A program made the position numbers and the translations under genes. 46,398 nucleotides of DNA. Origin: Hyphomicrobiaceae bacterium (GTDB lineage Bacteria; Pseudomonadota; Alphaproteobacteria; Rhizobiales; Hyphomicrobiaceae). The notes below the pieces were generated by a model. The model made no database searches, was not told the origin of the DNA, and saw nothing but the letters and a program-made list of their open reading frames with translations. Positions 7,165 through 15,595 of this stretch are shown here, one piece after another; position 1 is the stretch's first letter, and every line of letters starts with the position of its first letter. The stretch covers positions 1 through 46,398 of the forward strand of contig JANXWC010000104.1 of NCBI GenBank assembly GCA_025351355.1. The letters are read 5' to 3'.

Positions 7165-8223
7165 ATGTCCTACATTTCCAAGCCGTCTGCCCATCACCCC
7201 GCGCTGAAGAAGAACGATCTCGGCCTCACCCATCGCGACTATGAAGGGTCCATGTCGACGTTGTGCGCTGGCTGCGGCCACGACAGCATCACCGCCGCCA
7301 TCATCGAGGCGTGCTTCGAAATGGACCTGCCGGCGCATCGCATCGCCAAGGTGTCCGGCATCGGCTGCTCGTCGAAGGCGCCGACCTACTTTCTCGGTCG
7401 CAGCCACGGCTTCAATTCCGTGCACGGTCGCATGCCATCGGTCACGACAGGCGCTGCGATGGCCAACCGCGATCTCGTCTACATCGGCGTGTCCGGCGAT
7501 GGCGATACTGCCTCGATCGGCCTCGGTCAGTTCTGCCATGCCGTCCGCCGCAAGCTGAACATGACCTATATCGTCATGAACAATGGCTGCTACGGTCTCA
7601 CCAAGGGCCAATTTTCAGCCACCAACGACAAGAACTCACCGTCCAAGAAGGGCGAAGCTAATCCCTTCGAGGCCATCGATCTCTGCCAACTCGCCATCCA
7701 GTTGGGCGCTGGCTTCGTCGCCCGCTCGTTCTCCGGCGACAAGAACCAGTTGATCCCGCTGATCAAGGCGGCCATCGCCTACAAGGGTTTCGCCTTCCTC
7801 GATGTCATCAGTCCCTGCGTGACGTTCAACAACCACGACACCTCGACCAAGAGCTACACCTACGTGCGCGAGCACAACGAAGCCGTCGAGAACAGTTTGG
7901 ATTTCGTCGAGAGCAAGGACGAAATCACCGTCGATTACGCTGCGGGCACCTCGACCACCATCGCCATGCACGACGGTTCCAAACTGTTCCTGCATAAACT
8001 GGAAGACGGCTACGACGCGACCGATCCCGATGCGGCCATTGCCATCATCCGCCAGCGCGCCAAGGTCGGCGAAATCGCCACAGGGCTATTGTACGTCAAC
8101 GCCGAGCAGCAGGATCTGCACGACGTGCTCGTTTCAGATTCACGGCCGCTCAACGCTATACCGATGGGCGAACTCTGCCCGGGGTCGAAAGCACTGCAGG
8201 CCATCAACGCGCGCTTCGCTTGA
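7165..8223 (+). CDS. korB: 2-oxoacid:acceptor oxidoreductase, thiamine diphosphate-binding beta subunit (KorB-like)
   Basis: A 352-residue beta subunit. It holds the thiamine diphosphate site: the early CAGCGH motif (about residues 33-38), IGCSSKAPTYF, and the GDGD...NNG motif (GVSGDGDTASIG, then VMNNGCYGLTKGQFS). The C-terminal region follows family length, without an extra ferredoxin domain. Together with the gamma-alpha subunit at 4549 it would decarboxylate a 2-oxoacid and form the acyl-CoA, passing electrons to Fe-S clusters. It is separated from korA by a Uma2 gene and a large palindrome, so stoichiometric expression depends on read-through of that hairpin. It ends 10 bp from the convergent gene at 8234. 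The family is secure; substrate identity is inferred. Confidence 0.88.
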   Translation: MSYISKPSAHHPALKKNDLGLTHRDYEGSMSTLCAGCGHDSITAAIIEACFEMDLPAHRIAKVSGIGCSSKAPTYFLGRSHGFNSVHGRMPSVTTGAAMANRDLVYIGVSGDGDTASIGLGQFCHAVRRKLNMTYIVMNNGCYGLTKGQFSATNDKNSPSKKGEANPFEAIDLCQLAIQLGAGFVARSFSGDKNQLIPLIKAAIAYKGFAFLDVISPCVTFNNHDTSTKSYTYVREHNEAVENSLDFVESKDEITVDYAAGTSTTIAMHDGSKLFLHKLEDGYDATDPDAAIAIIRQRAKVGEIATGLLYVNAEQQDLHDVLVSDSRPLNAIPMGELCPGSKALQAINARFA

Positions 8224-8233
8224 GGCTGGCCAA

Positions 8234-8878
8234 TTAATAGAGCGTGGTGCGCACTGCATAGTCGCCGCGCCGGCATTGCTCGTACCGCTTCAGCCACTTG
8301 GCCTCTGCGGTCGCCGTATACCGTCGCAATAGTGATGTGCACCCGCCGTCGTCGGAATAGTCCGCGAAATAGCCGTTGGTGAGCAAGGCAGCGCCGTAGC
8401 CCGATCCGAACCTGTAAGAATACGGATAACGACCCACGGTGCGGTGCCCGTAAGAATAGCCCCGGTATCCGAAACTGCCATAGCCAATTCCGAAGTGCGC
8501 ATTGCGACGGCCAGTCGGCGCAACTAAGAAGTGTCGCGTTCCCCCCGAGAGTCCTGTCGCCCCTAGGGTCTGCGGCACAGCGATAAAGCGCGCGCCGCCA
8601 AAGTTTCCGCCTGATCCAGGGTGCCGCAACGACGGCGAATGTTGCTGCTGCTGCCAGTGTCCGGCGCTTGTGCCGGCAAACGGCCGGTGACCAACCTGCG
8701 CTGGAGTTGGCGCGCTCAAGCGCGGGACCGTCACCGCACGACTTGACGGCGCGCCGCTGACGCGAATTACTTGCACCGCCCCTGCCGGCTGTCCCGACGC
8801 CGCATACCCCACTGTCGCAAAACCGAAACTGCAGCAGAGTGCTGCAACGATCGTGGCTGAACTCGTGAGCTTGGACAT
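8234..8878 (-). CDS. Secreted Tyr/Gly-rich protein of unknown function
   Basis: A 214-residue protein that I cannot place in a named family. It has a signal peptide (MSKLTSSATIVAALCCSFGF, cleavage likely after GYAA, about residue 28). A Pro/Ser/Gln-rich middle is followed by a Gly/Tyr/Arg-rich stretch (about 125-160, with YGSFGYRGYSYG), and the C-terminal segment has two cysteines that could form a disulfide (one in GGCTSLL, one in YEQCRRG). Composition suggests an envelope or surface protein. The start is taken at MSKL because it opens the signal peptide; a longer frame to 8920 adds only an unlikely N-terminus. It is convergent with korB and divergent from the metallophosphoesterase. An overlapping long frame at 8010-8900 on the same strand is a shadow. 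Confidence 0.7.
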   Translation of the reverse strand: MSKLTSSATIVAALCCSFGFATVGYAASGQPAGAVQVIRVSGAPSSRAVTVPRLSAPTPAQVGHRPFAGTSAGHWQQQQHSPSLRHPGSGGNFGGARFIAVPQTLGATGLSGGTRHFLVAPTGRRNAHFGIGYGSFGYRGYSYGHRTVGRYPYSYRFGSGYGAALLTNGYFADYSDDGGCTSLLRRYTATAEAKWLKRYEQCRRGDYAVRTTLY

Positions 8879-9145
8879 GGCTTGTGCCTCCGCACTCCAA
8901 ATCGGTGGTCCTCTAGTCAATAGGCCGCGAACAGAAGTTGCAAATTGTTCCGTGCTTTACATTTAATTTACCAATTTTAGCCGAGCCTGGCACGCGTTGC
9001 ACACCTGTTCCCCGCTGCATTGAACATGGATATATCATGGCGTGCCAGCCATTGACCTGCGCCGGTCGAGTGTCATGTGTCACATTCTTCTGCGCGACAG
9101 TAAGCTTCGACCGTCCCGCGACCCCCGCACAAGAGACCTCCGCCC

Positions 9146-10096
9146 ATGCCCGCCGATACGGTCACACTTGCCCAGATTTCCGACGTGCACCTTGGACCGC
9201 TGCCGCCGATACCTCTCCAATTGCTGAACCTCAAGCGCATAACGGGGTTTCTCAATTGGCATCGCAAGCGTCGCTTCATGCATCGCACCGCCACTGCGAA
9301 TCTATTGGCAGCCGACGTCGTGGCCCAGCAGCCCACCCACATCGCCGTCACCGGCGACCTCGCCAATATCGGGCTGCCCTCCGAGATCGAACGCGCGGCT
9401 GTTTGGATGCAACGCCTCGGGTCGCCCGACATCGTCAGCGTCATTCCCGGCAATCACGATATCTACAGCACGATCGATGGCCGCAATGTCGGCATTGCCG
9501 CGCTGTCGACATGGCAACCCTACATGACGCCTAACGCCGAGGGTGCGCGCTATGGCGATCCGTCGACGCCGTTTCCGTTCGTGCGCGTCGTCCGGCAAGG
9601 CACCATGGCCGTCGCCCTGATCGGCCTCAACTCGGCGGTCGAAACGCCACCGCTGATCGCTATCGGCAGGCTCGGCGACGCACAACTCAAAGCATTAGCG
9701 GGCATTTTGGACGCGACACGCAGCGACCAATTGGTCCGCGTCGTCATGCTGCATCACCCGCCGTTTCCCGGCGGCGCCGGGCCGCGTCATGAACTCACCG
9801 ACGCCGCAGCGCTGGCCGACCTGCTGGACCGCCACGGCGCGGAATTGGTCATCCATGGCCACAACCACAAGCGCTCGATCAGCTACCGCGACGGCGCGCA
9901 CGGTCGCATCCCCGTCGTCGGCATTTCCTCGGCTTCGATTGCCAAGCCGACTCCCCACGGCGATGATCTCGCACGCGCGCACTTTTTTTCATTTGCATCA
10001 GGCGGACGCGATGCACCTGCGCGCATCACGCTCGTCGCGCGCGGCTGGGCCGAAACCGGCGGTCCAATAGTCGAACTCGAACGCCGCCTATTGTAA
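9146..10096 (+). CDS. Metallophosphoesterase (calcineurin-like)
   Basis: A 316-residue metallophosphoesterase of the calcineurin-like superfamily, with no signal peptide and so probably cytoplasmic. All metal-site motifs are visible: ISDVHLG (Asp13, His15), VTGDLANIG, IPGNHD near residue 105, a later MLHHPP, and IHGHNHK near 239. Two divalent metals would be bound by these residues. This subgroup includes cyclic nucleotide phosphodiesterases (CpdA-like) and unassigned phosphatases; the long loop after GDVHLG-type motif I is against a direct CpdA assignment, so the substrate is left open. It is monocistronic: divergent from the secreted protein at 8878 across about 270 bp and convergent with the cupin gene 29 bp downstream. 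Confidence 0.88.
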   Translation: MPADTVTLAQISDVHLGPLPPIPLQLLNLKRITGFLNWHRKRRFMHRTATANLLAADVVAQQPTHIAVTGDLANIGLPSEIERAAVWMQRLGSPDIVSVIPGNHDIYSTIDGRNVGIAALSTWQPYMTPNAEGARYGDPSTPFPFVRVVRQGTMAVALIGLNSAVETPPLIAIGRLGDAQLKALAGILDATRSDQLVRVVMLHHPPFPGGAGPRHELTDAAALADLLDRHGAELVIHGHNHKRSISYRDGAHGRIPVVGISSASIAKPTPHGDDLARAHFFSFASGGRDAPARITLVARGWAETGGPIVELERRLL

Positions 10097-10125
10097 TGGC
10101 CGCGCAAGCGCTCTCGATCTGCTCG

Positions 10126-10554
10126 CTATGGCGCAGGGGTGGCGAGCGGCTTACCCTTTTCGACCACGTAGGTGTTGACGATTTTGGCGCCGCTTGCGCC
10201 GACCTTGCCCCAATGCACCGTATTCGGCGGGATCTGCCAGCTCTCGCCGGCTTTCAACGCCAGCTCGGGCATGCCGACGGCATTCAACACGATCTCTCCC
10301 GATTGCAGAACGCCGCTGTCGACGCCGAAGTGGGTGTGTTTGCCGATCACGCCATTCGGCACGATTTCGACTAATGCGATGACGGTTTCGTAGTTCGACC
10401 CCGGCACATCGAATTTCTGCAGGATCGTCCGCTTGATGTCGCTGGCGCCGGCTGTTACCGCAGGCGGCGCAGTTTGCGCGATAGCACTTGTTCCGATGCA
10501 GCAGACAACTGCAACGGCCATCAGGCCCGTCGTTTTCACGAGATTTTGGAACAC
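10126..10554 (-). CDS. Secreted cupin-domain protein
   Basis: A 142-residue small cupin with an N-terminal signal peptide (about residues 1-26, ending near TSAIAQ). The cupin barrel shows an H-x-H metal motif (GKHTHFG) followed by a glycine-rich turn and the second motif (IPPNTVHWG) with a further His. Such proteins bind a metal or small ligand; no enzymatic role can be read. The start is a GTG with a strong GGAGG eight bases upstream on the minus strand, which decides the start. It is convergent with the metallophosphoesterase. Its upstream region (10555-10837) is shared with the cobalamin riboswitch transcript that runs the other way. Confidence 0.82.
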   Translation of the reverse strand: MFQNLVKTTGLMAVAVVCCIGTSAIAQTAPPAVTAGASDIKRTILQKFDVPGSNYETVIALVEIVPNGVIGKHTHFGVDSGVLQSGEIVLNAVGMPELALKAGESWQIPPNTVHWGKVGASGAKIVNTYVVEKGKPLATPAP

Positions 10555-10837
10555 GAAAATTTCCTCCGATTATTTGAATTATTCAGGTTGCGTATTGAAG
10601 CTACGCCGCCGATGGCGCAGGCGCAACGCCCATCCCCAAGCGATTGCCCGGTGCAATGACACCGCATTCAGCCGTGCGGTATTGCAGCCACCCGACGCAT
10701 CTTGGAACCCGCGATACTTCAATACAATACAGACTTTGTGGCGTCGGAAGGCGCATGAAGTGATCCACCCTGGCGGCAAATTCCGCGCACCACATATTGA
10801 CTCTCCGCCGTCCTTCTGGCTCTTTCGCCAGACGTGA

Positions 10838-11072
10838 TGGTTCCCGATGGCGTGTGAGCGTCTACGGGTGAAAAGGGAACGCGGTGTGTACGCGTGTGGA
10901 CGGCATATCGCCGGTCACATGCAGACGATCCCGCGACTGCCCCCGCAACTGTAAACGGCGAGCGACGGCCCAGTGCCACTGTTCCAAGTGTTCTCTAACG
11001 CGCGAGCTTAGGGGATTTTGGAGTCGGGAAGGCGGCCGAAGCGTCCGAGCCGTGAGCCAGGAGACCTGCCAA
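10838..11072 (+). promoter_or_regulatory. Cobalamin (adenosylcobalamin) riboswitch
   Basis: Conserved blocks of a cobalamin riboswitch appear in order: GGTTCCC near 10839-10845; GGGTGAAAAGGGAAC at 10866-10880; CCGCGACTGCCCCCGCAACT at 10931-10950; a CAGTGCCACTG segment near 10971-10981; GGGAAGGCGG at 11026-11035; and the B12-box-like GAGCCAGGAGACCTGCC near 11054-11070. In this class, ligand binding lowers expression of transport or synthesis genes. It lies about 230 bp upstream of btuB and probably controls btuB-btuF-btuC-btuD. A TTGACT -35-like hexamer at 10797-10802 lies upstream; no convincing -10 is seen. The rest of 10555-10837 holds no other recognised feature, and the part after 11072 should hold the expression platform. 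Confidence 0.93.
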
Positions 11073-11304
11073 CGCGTGTCGCCCATCTCCCGTGCGGGGC
11101 GCGCGGAAGAGCGGAAGAGCGTAGCGGCGACGGCGCAGTCACTTGGGAGATCCGTCGTCGGGCCGTTGCTTTTGATCTATCTGGCATGGTGTCGCTATGA
11201 GGGCCGTCCGCAATTCGATAATTGCGGCGTCCATGCACATTTGCCTGCCGATCCATCGCCGCCGCTTGGTTACGCCTCCTCGCTAGCATCCGAGGCCAAC
11301 CCGC

Positions 11305-13455
11305 GTGTCCAATCATCACAGTCAGTTCTTTGCTTCCGTCGCCGCAGTCGCACTCTCGGCAAGCACCGCCGCGCTAGCGCAGCAACCGATCCCCCTGCCC
11401 GGCATCACCATCGAAAGCGCTACCCTCGAGAAAGCGACGGTTGCCAAACCGCGCGCGACCAAGCCGGCCGAAACTGATGCCGCGCCGTCGGCAATGCCGC
11501 AGCAACCGGCAGCGCCAGCGGTGATCGCCGGTAGCGATACGCGAGGCGGCGACACCACCACCGGCATCCCGCAAGCGCAGATCGGCAGCGCCGTTTCCGT
11601 CGTCACCGCGACCGACCTACAACAGCAACAGGTGCGTACCACCGCAGACGCCTTGCGCACCTTGCCCGGCGTCTCCGTCGCCGGTTACGGCACGCCCGGC
11701 AGCTTCACTCAGGTCCGCATCCGGGGCGGCGACGGGCGCCAGACGCGCGTGCTGATCGACGGCATCGAGGCCAACACCACCAAAGATGCGGAGTTCGATT
11801 TCTCCAATCTGTCGCCGGAAGACATTCAGCGCATCGAGGTCATCCGCGGCCCCATGAGCGCGCTGTATGGTTCCGGCGCCAGCGGCGGTGTCGTCAGCAT
11901 CGAGACCAAGGCGGCGAAAGGACCACTTGCGCTCGCCTTCCGCACCGAAGCGGGTTCCTTCGGCACCAAAGATGTCGCGGCTCAATTATCCGCCGGCAAC
12001 GACAGCGGCTTCTTCTCGTTGACTGGCCAGGATCGCTTTTCGCGCGGCTTCGTTGTGGCGCCCGACGGTTCCGTCAAGGAGGATACGCACCTGCAGACTT
12101 TGGGATTCCGCAGCGGCCTCAACCTGTCGCCGACGGCAAAGCTCGACACCACCGTGCGCTATACCGACAAGCGCGCCGGCCTTACCGGTTTCGGCGATGC
12201 CGATCCCTCGCCGTCCAAGCCCTATCAAACCGCCGACGATTCAAATACCCGTCTGGTCGAGCGGACCTTGTTGGCCGGTGTGCGCCTGAGTTGGGATCAA
12301 CTCGGCGGCGCACTGACGCAGCAGCTCAAGGCCAACTACAACAAAGACGTCTCCGGCAATGACATCAATCCGTTGCTGGGCTTCCTCGCTGGCACACACA
12401 GCTTCAGCCGCGACGAGAGTTCACGCACGAATTTTGGCTATACCGCTACCTACCGCCTGCCGGTGGCGCCCGAGTTCGGCCGTCACGCCATCACCGGTCA
12501 ATTCGAAAAGCAGAGCGAAAAATTCACCCCCTTCGCCGATGGCGACTTCTTCTCCGGCTTCGGCGGCGACGGCATCAGCCATCAGCGCAATCAGTTGTCC
12601 GGCGCCGGCGAGTGGCGCGGCACGTTCGCCGATCGGTTGACGTTGACGGCCGGCGCGCGCCGCGACGTCAACGACACCTTTCAGAACTTCAATACCTGGC
12701 GCACCTCAGCCAGCTTCGATTGGAAGGAACCGGCGCTGCGTCCGCACGCCAGCCTCGGCACCGGCGTAAAACTTCCGGGCCTCTATGATCAGTACGGCGC
12801 CAACGCGACGTTTTATCAGTCCAATCCGAACCTGCACGCCGAAACCAGCCGAGGCTATGATATCGGCGTCGAAAAGAATTGGCTCAGCGGCCAACTGAAG
12901 ACGGATCTCACCTATTTCCGCTCCGACCTGCACGATAAGATCAATGGCCTCGGCGGTTTCGACCCTGTGACCTTCAAATCCTTCCCCATCAACGATCCCG
13001 GCATCAGCATCCGCCGCGGCGTCGAATTCAGTGCCCAGTACCAGATCACGCCCGCACTGTTTTTCAGCGCTGCCTACACCTATACCGACGCGCACCGCCC
13101 CAATGGCGAAGCCGAATATCGACGCGTGCCACACGGCTATCGTTTCGACACCCGTTATCTGTTCGACGACGGCAAGGGCACCTTCAGCCTCGCCGCCATC
13201 AACAACAGCCGCACACCCGATGTCGCCTTCCTAAATGATGGATCGTTCAAAAGCGTGACAGTCGATCTGCAGAGCTATTGGCTGGTGCAGGTCGCGGCGT
13301 CCTACAAACTGCAGCCCAATCTCGAAGTTTATGGTCGCGTGGAAAATGCACTCAATGCGCGCTATCAGGAAGTCTATGGCTACAACACGCCTGGCCTCGC
13401 CGCCTATGCCGGCGTCAAAATCAAATTCGACGACCTGTTAGGCAACAAGAAGTGA
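11305..13455 (+). CDS. btuB: TonB-dependent vitamin B12 outer membrane receptor
   Basis: A 716-residue TonB-dependent receptor. It has a signal peptide (about 1-25, ending ALAQ), a Pro/Ala/Thr-rich N-terminal extension up to about residue 90, a plug domain (GSAVSVVTATDLQQQQVRTT; later VLIDGIEANTT and IEVIRGPMSALYGSGASGGV) and a C-terminal beta-barrel with alternating aromatic strands, ending in a hydrophobic Lys-containing tail rather than the classic terminal Phe. The role in cobalamin uptake is supported by the cobalamin riboswitch upstream and btuFCD downstream. The start codon is GTG 11305, with GAGG 9 bp upstream and a good signal peptide after it. The extension between signal and plug is longer than in E. 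coli BtuB. Confidence 0.9.
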   Translation: MSNHHSQFFASVAAVALSASTAALAQQPIPLPGITIESATLEKATVAKPRATKPAETDAAPSAMPQQPAAPAVIAGSDTRGGDTTTGIPQAQIGSAVSVVTATDLQQQQVRTTADALRTLPGVSVAGYGTPGSFTQVRIRGGDGRQTRVLIDGIEANTTKDAEFDFSNLSPEDIQRIEVIRGPMSALYGSGASGGVVSIETKAAKGPLALAFRTEAGSFGTKDVAAQLSAGNDSGFFSLTGQDRFSRGFVVAPDGSVKEDTHLQTLGFRSGLNLSPTAKLDTTVRYTDKRAGLTGFGDADPSPSKPYQTADDSNTRLVERTLLAGVRLSWDQLGGALTQQLKANYNKDVSGNDINPLLGFLAGTHSFSRDESSRTNFGYTATYRLPVAPEFGRHAITGQFEKQSEKFTPFADGDFFSGFGGDGISHQRNQLSGAGEWRGTFADRLTLTAGARRDVNDTFQNFNTWRTSASFDWKEPALRPHASLGTGVKLPGLYDQYGANATFYQSNPNLHAETSRGYDIGVEKNWLSGQLKTDLTYFRSDLHDKINGLGGFDPVTFKSFPINDPGISIRRGVEFSAQYQITPALFFSAAYTYTDAHRPNGEAEYRRVPHGYRFDTRYLFDDGKGTFSLAAINNSRTPDVAFLNDGSFKSVTVDLQSYWLVQVAASYKLQPNLEVYGRVENALNARYQEVYGYNTPGLAAYAGVKIKFDDLLGNKK

Positions 13456-13494
13456 TGATGCACGGGATGCCAGTGCAGAGGCTCAAAACATCCG

Positions 13495-13519
13495 TCATGG
13501 CCGCGCAGGCGGCCACCCA
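13495..13519. repeat. Short hairpin repeat, copy 1 of 2
   Basis: A 25-bp sequence identical to 24127-24151. Its core is a hairpin, GGCCGC-GCAG-GCGGCC. It lies 40 bp after the btuB stop. Two perfect copies 10.6 kb apart, both in intergenic DNA, suggest a dispersed palindromic repeat family. Confidence 0.75.
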
Positions 13520-13568
13520 AGCAAGGTTGATGTTTTGTTTGGGCGAAAATCGAGCACCTCACTCAAGC

Positions 13569-13703
13569 GCGTTCCCGGCCGCAGCGCCAATTCGGCGCGA
13601 AGAGCCGGGATCTTTCCCGGTCGGATCGAATTGCCTAGCCGACCAGGTAAAGATCCCGGATATTTATCCAACGCGAAGCGCGTCGGACAAATTCCGGGAA
13701 CGC
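13569..13703. repeat. Nested palindromic element between btuB and btuF
   Basis: Two nested inverted repeats are visible: an outer pair GCGTTCCCGG (13569-13578) with CCGGGAACGC (13694-13703), and an inner pair CCGGGATCTTT (13605-13615) with AAAGATCCCGG (13649-13659), both perfect. The element could fold into a long branched hairpin of about 135 bp. It fills most of the 341-bp gap between btuB and btuF and could attenuate transcription into btuFCD or simply be a dispersed palindromic repeat. Confidence 0.8.
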
Positions 13704-13796
13704 GGCGGAGTGAGATCCTGGGGTGGTCAAGACAAAAATCTCAAGTGGGGAACTCGGGTCTGGCCTCGAGCACGAAAGCTAGGAGCCCTCACTGCG

Positions 13797-14624
13797 ATGA
13801 TGGCATTGTTCGCGCTCCCCGCGCGTGCAGCGCCCCCCCAGCGCATCGTCTCGCTCAACGTCTGCACCGACCAGATCCTGGTCGGACTCGTATCGAAAGC
13901 CAGGATTGCCGCCGTCACACATCTCGCCGCCGACCCGACGATTTCAGCCGCACCGGAAAAATTCGCAGAGCTGTCTGCCAGCCACGGCAGCGCCGAGGAT
14001 GTGCTTGCCCGCGATCCCGACCTGATTATCGCCAGCGCTTATTCGACGCCGGCGACGGTGGATCTGCTCACCCGCCTCGGTCGTCGCGTCGTCGTCGTGC
14101 CGTTTCCTGAAAACATTGCCGGCGTCCGCGCGGCAATCATGCAGATCGCCGTGGCCGCCGAAGCCGACGACGCAGGCGCCCAGTTGATCGCCGATTTCGA
14201 TGCGCGCGTCGCTCGGGTTCGTGCGCGACCGCTACCAAGCGAGCAGCGTCCGACAGCGCTCGTCTATCAGGTCAACAACTACGTCGCCGGTCGCGGCACG
14301 TTGATCGACGAAGCCCTCGAGATCGCTGGCTTCCGCAATGGCGGCGCGGCCCTGCGCCACGTCGCCAGCGGCCAGACAAATCTCGAATCCATTCTCGCCG
14401 CACCGCCCGACGTGCTCGTGCTCGCAACCCGCCCCGACACCTACAAGACCGTCGTCGGCGACAATCTTCGCCACCCCGCCCTCAGCCGCCTGATGCAACA
14501 CCTGCCAAGCCTCGTGTTGCCTTGGCCGTTGTGGCTGTGCGGCACGCAGCATATCGCTACCGCCATCGAACAGTTGTCCGACGCGCGCCAAGCGCTGCCT
14601 ACACAATCGATACCAAAACGATGA
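13797..14624 (+). CDS. btuF: Periplasmic cobalamin-binding protein of the ABC transporter
   Basis: A 275-residue substrate-binding protein of the helical-backbone (BtuF/FecB) class. The mature part starts with PQRIVSLNVCTDQILVGL, the typical opening of this class, followed by the two-lobe pattern with VLARDPDLIIAS and a C-terminal lobe ending near PWPLWLCGTQHI. It should capture cobalamin in the periplasm and deliver it to BtuCD. The start is uncertain: ATG 13797 has AGGAG 11 bp upstream but leaves a short signal peptide (MMALFALPARA). An in-frame GTG at 13710 gives a better signal with basic residues (RARK before the hydrophobic core). The gene overlaps btuC by ATGA. Substrate is inferred from the riboswitch and btuB context. 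Confidence 0.87.
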   Translation: MMALFALPARAAPPQRIVSLNVCTDQILVGLVSKARIAAVTHLAADPTISAAPEKFAELSASHGSAEDVLARDPDLIIASAYSTPATVDLLTRLGRRVVVVPFPENIAGVRAAIMQIAVAAEADDAGAQLIADFDARVARVRARPLPSEQRPTALVYQVNNYVAGRGTLIDEALEIAGFRNGGAALRHVASGQTNLESILAAPPDVLVLATRPDTYKTVVGDNLRHPALSRLMQHLPSLVLPWPLWLCGTQHIATAIEQLSDARQALPTQSIPKR

Positions 14625-15595
14625 AGACAACCGCCTTCCCCATGTTGTGCTGGCTGGCGATCGCCGTCGCGTGTGCATTCGTACTGTCACTGAGCGTCGG
14701 GCCGGGCCTGATCGGCTTGAGCGGTGATGCCGCAGCCCGCGTGCTTATCCTGCGCGAGATCCGCCTGCCACGCGCATTGCTTGGCGCTGCCGTTGGTGCA
14801 GCCCTCGGCCTCGCGGGGGCTGCATTGCAAGGGTATCTTCGCAATCCGCTGGCTGAACCGGGTGTGATCGGTGTGTCCGGCGGTGCAGCACTTGGCGCCG
14901 TGCTTGCCATTCATCTCGGCTTGGCTGCGACTTTGCCCGCCGCCATTCCCTTGGCCGGCCTGCTCGGTGCGGCGCTTGCCACCTTGCTCGTGGTCGTGCT
15001 CGCCGGCGAAGGCACTGGCCCCGTGCCGTTGCTGCTGGCAGGCGTGGCCGTCTCGAGCCTCACCAGTGCCGCCATCGCCCTTGCGCTGACCATTTCCGGC
15101 AATCCCTTCGCCGCCGCCGAAAGCGTATTCTGGATGATGGGATCGCTGGCCGATCGCAGCTTGCCGCAAGCAGCCCTCGCCATTCCCGTCATCGCCGCCG
15201 GCATGGCCATGCTGTTCAAGTTGTCGCGCACGCTTGATGCGCTGACGCTCGGCGAGGACGCCGCCCAATCGCTCGGCATCGATCTTGTCATCGCCAGGCG
15301 CTGGCTGATTGCGGGTGTCGCGCTGTCGATCGGCGCGGCCACCGCCGTAACCGGCATCATCGGCTTCGTCGGACTGGTGGTCCCACATCTGTTGCGCCGC
15401 CACGTCGGCCACGCGCCGGGACGTTTACTTCTGGCTAGCGCGTTGGGCGGCGCGGCGCTTCTGCTATTGGCCGACACGCTGCTGCGGCTGGTGTCGCCGT
15501 GGCTCGACATCCGCATCGGCGTGCTGACCGCACTGCTCGGCGCGCCGTTCTTCACGCTGCTTGTCGTGCGCATGCGACAGGAGTTGGCGCCGTGA
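14621..15595 (+). CDS. btuC: Cobalamin ABC transporter permease
   Basis: A 324-residue FecCD/BtuC family permease with about ten hydrophobic segments spanning the whole length. Family signatures are present: ILREIRLPRALLGAAVGAAL near residue 42 and GIIGFVGLVVPHLLRRHVGH near 245, the latter being the cytoplasmic loop that couples to the ATPase. It forms the membrane channel of a cobalamin importer with BtuD. The start is the ATG overlapping the btuF stop (ATGA); an earlier frame start at 14522 lies inside btuF. The stop overlaps the GTG start of btuD. Iron-siderophore permeases share this family, so the cobalamin assignment depends on the riboswitch and btuB. Confidence 0.9.
   Translation: MKTTAFPMLCWLAIAVACAFVLSLSVGPGLIGLSGDAAARVLILREIRLPRALLGAAVGAALGLAGAALQGYLRNPLAEPGVIGVSGGAALGAVLAIHLGLAATLPAAIPLAGLLGAALATLLVVVLAGEGTGPVPLLLAGVAVSSLTSAAIALALTISGNPFAAAESVFWMMGSLADRSLPQAALAIPVIAAGMAMLFKLSRTLDALTLGEDAAQSLGIDLVIARRWLIAGVALSIGAATAVTGIIGFVGLVVPHLLRRHVGHAPGRLLLASALGGAALLLLADTLLRLVSPWLDIRIGVLTALLGAPFFTLLVVRMRQELAP

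Noticed and set aside
8010..8900. 296-codon minus-strand frame overlapping korB's end and the secreted protein
   Set aside because: It overlaps both genes in another frame and has no signal peptide or family pattern; the frame at 8234-8878 has a good signal peptide.
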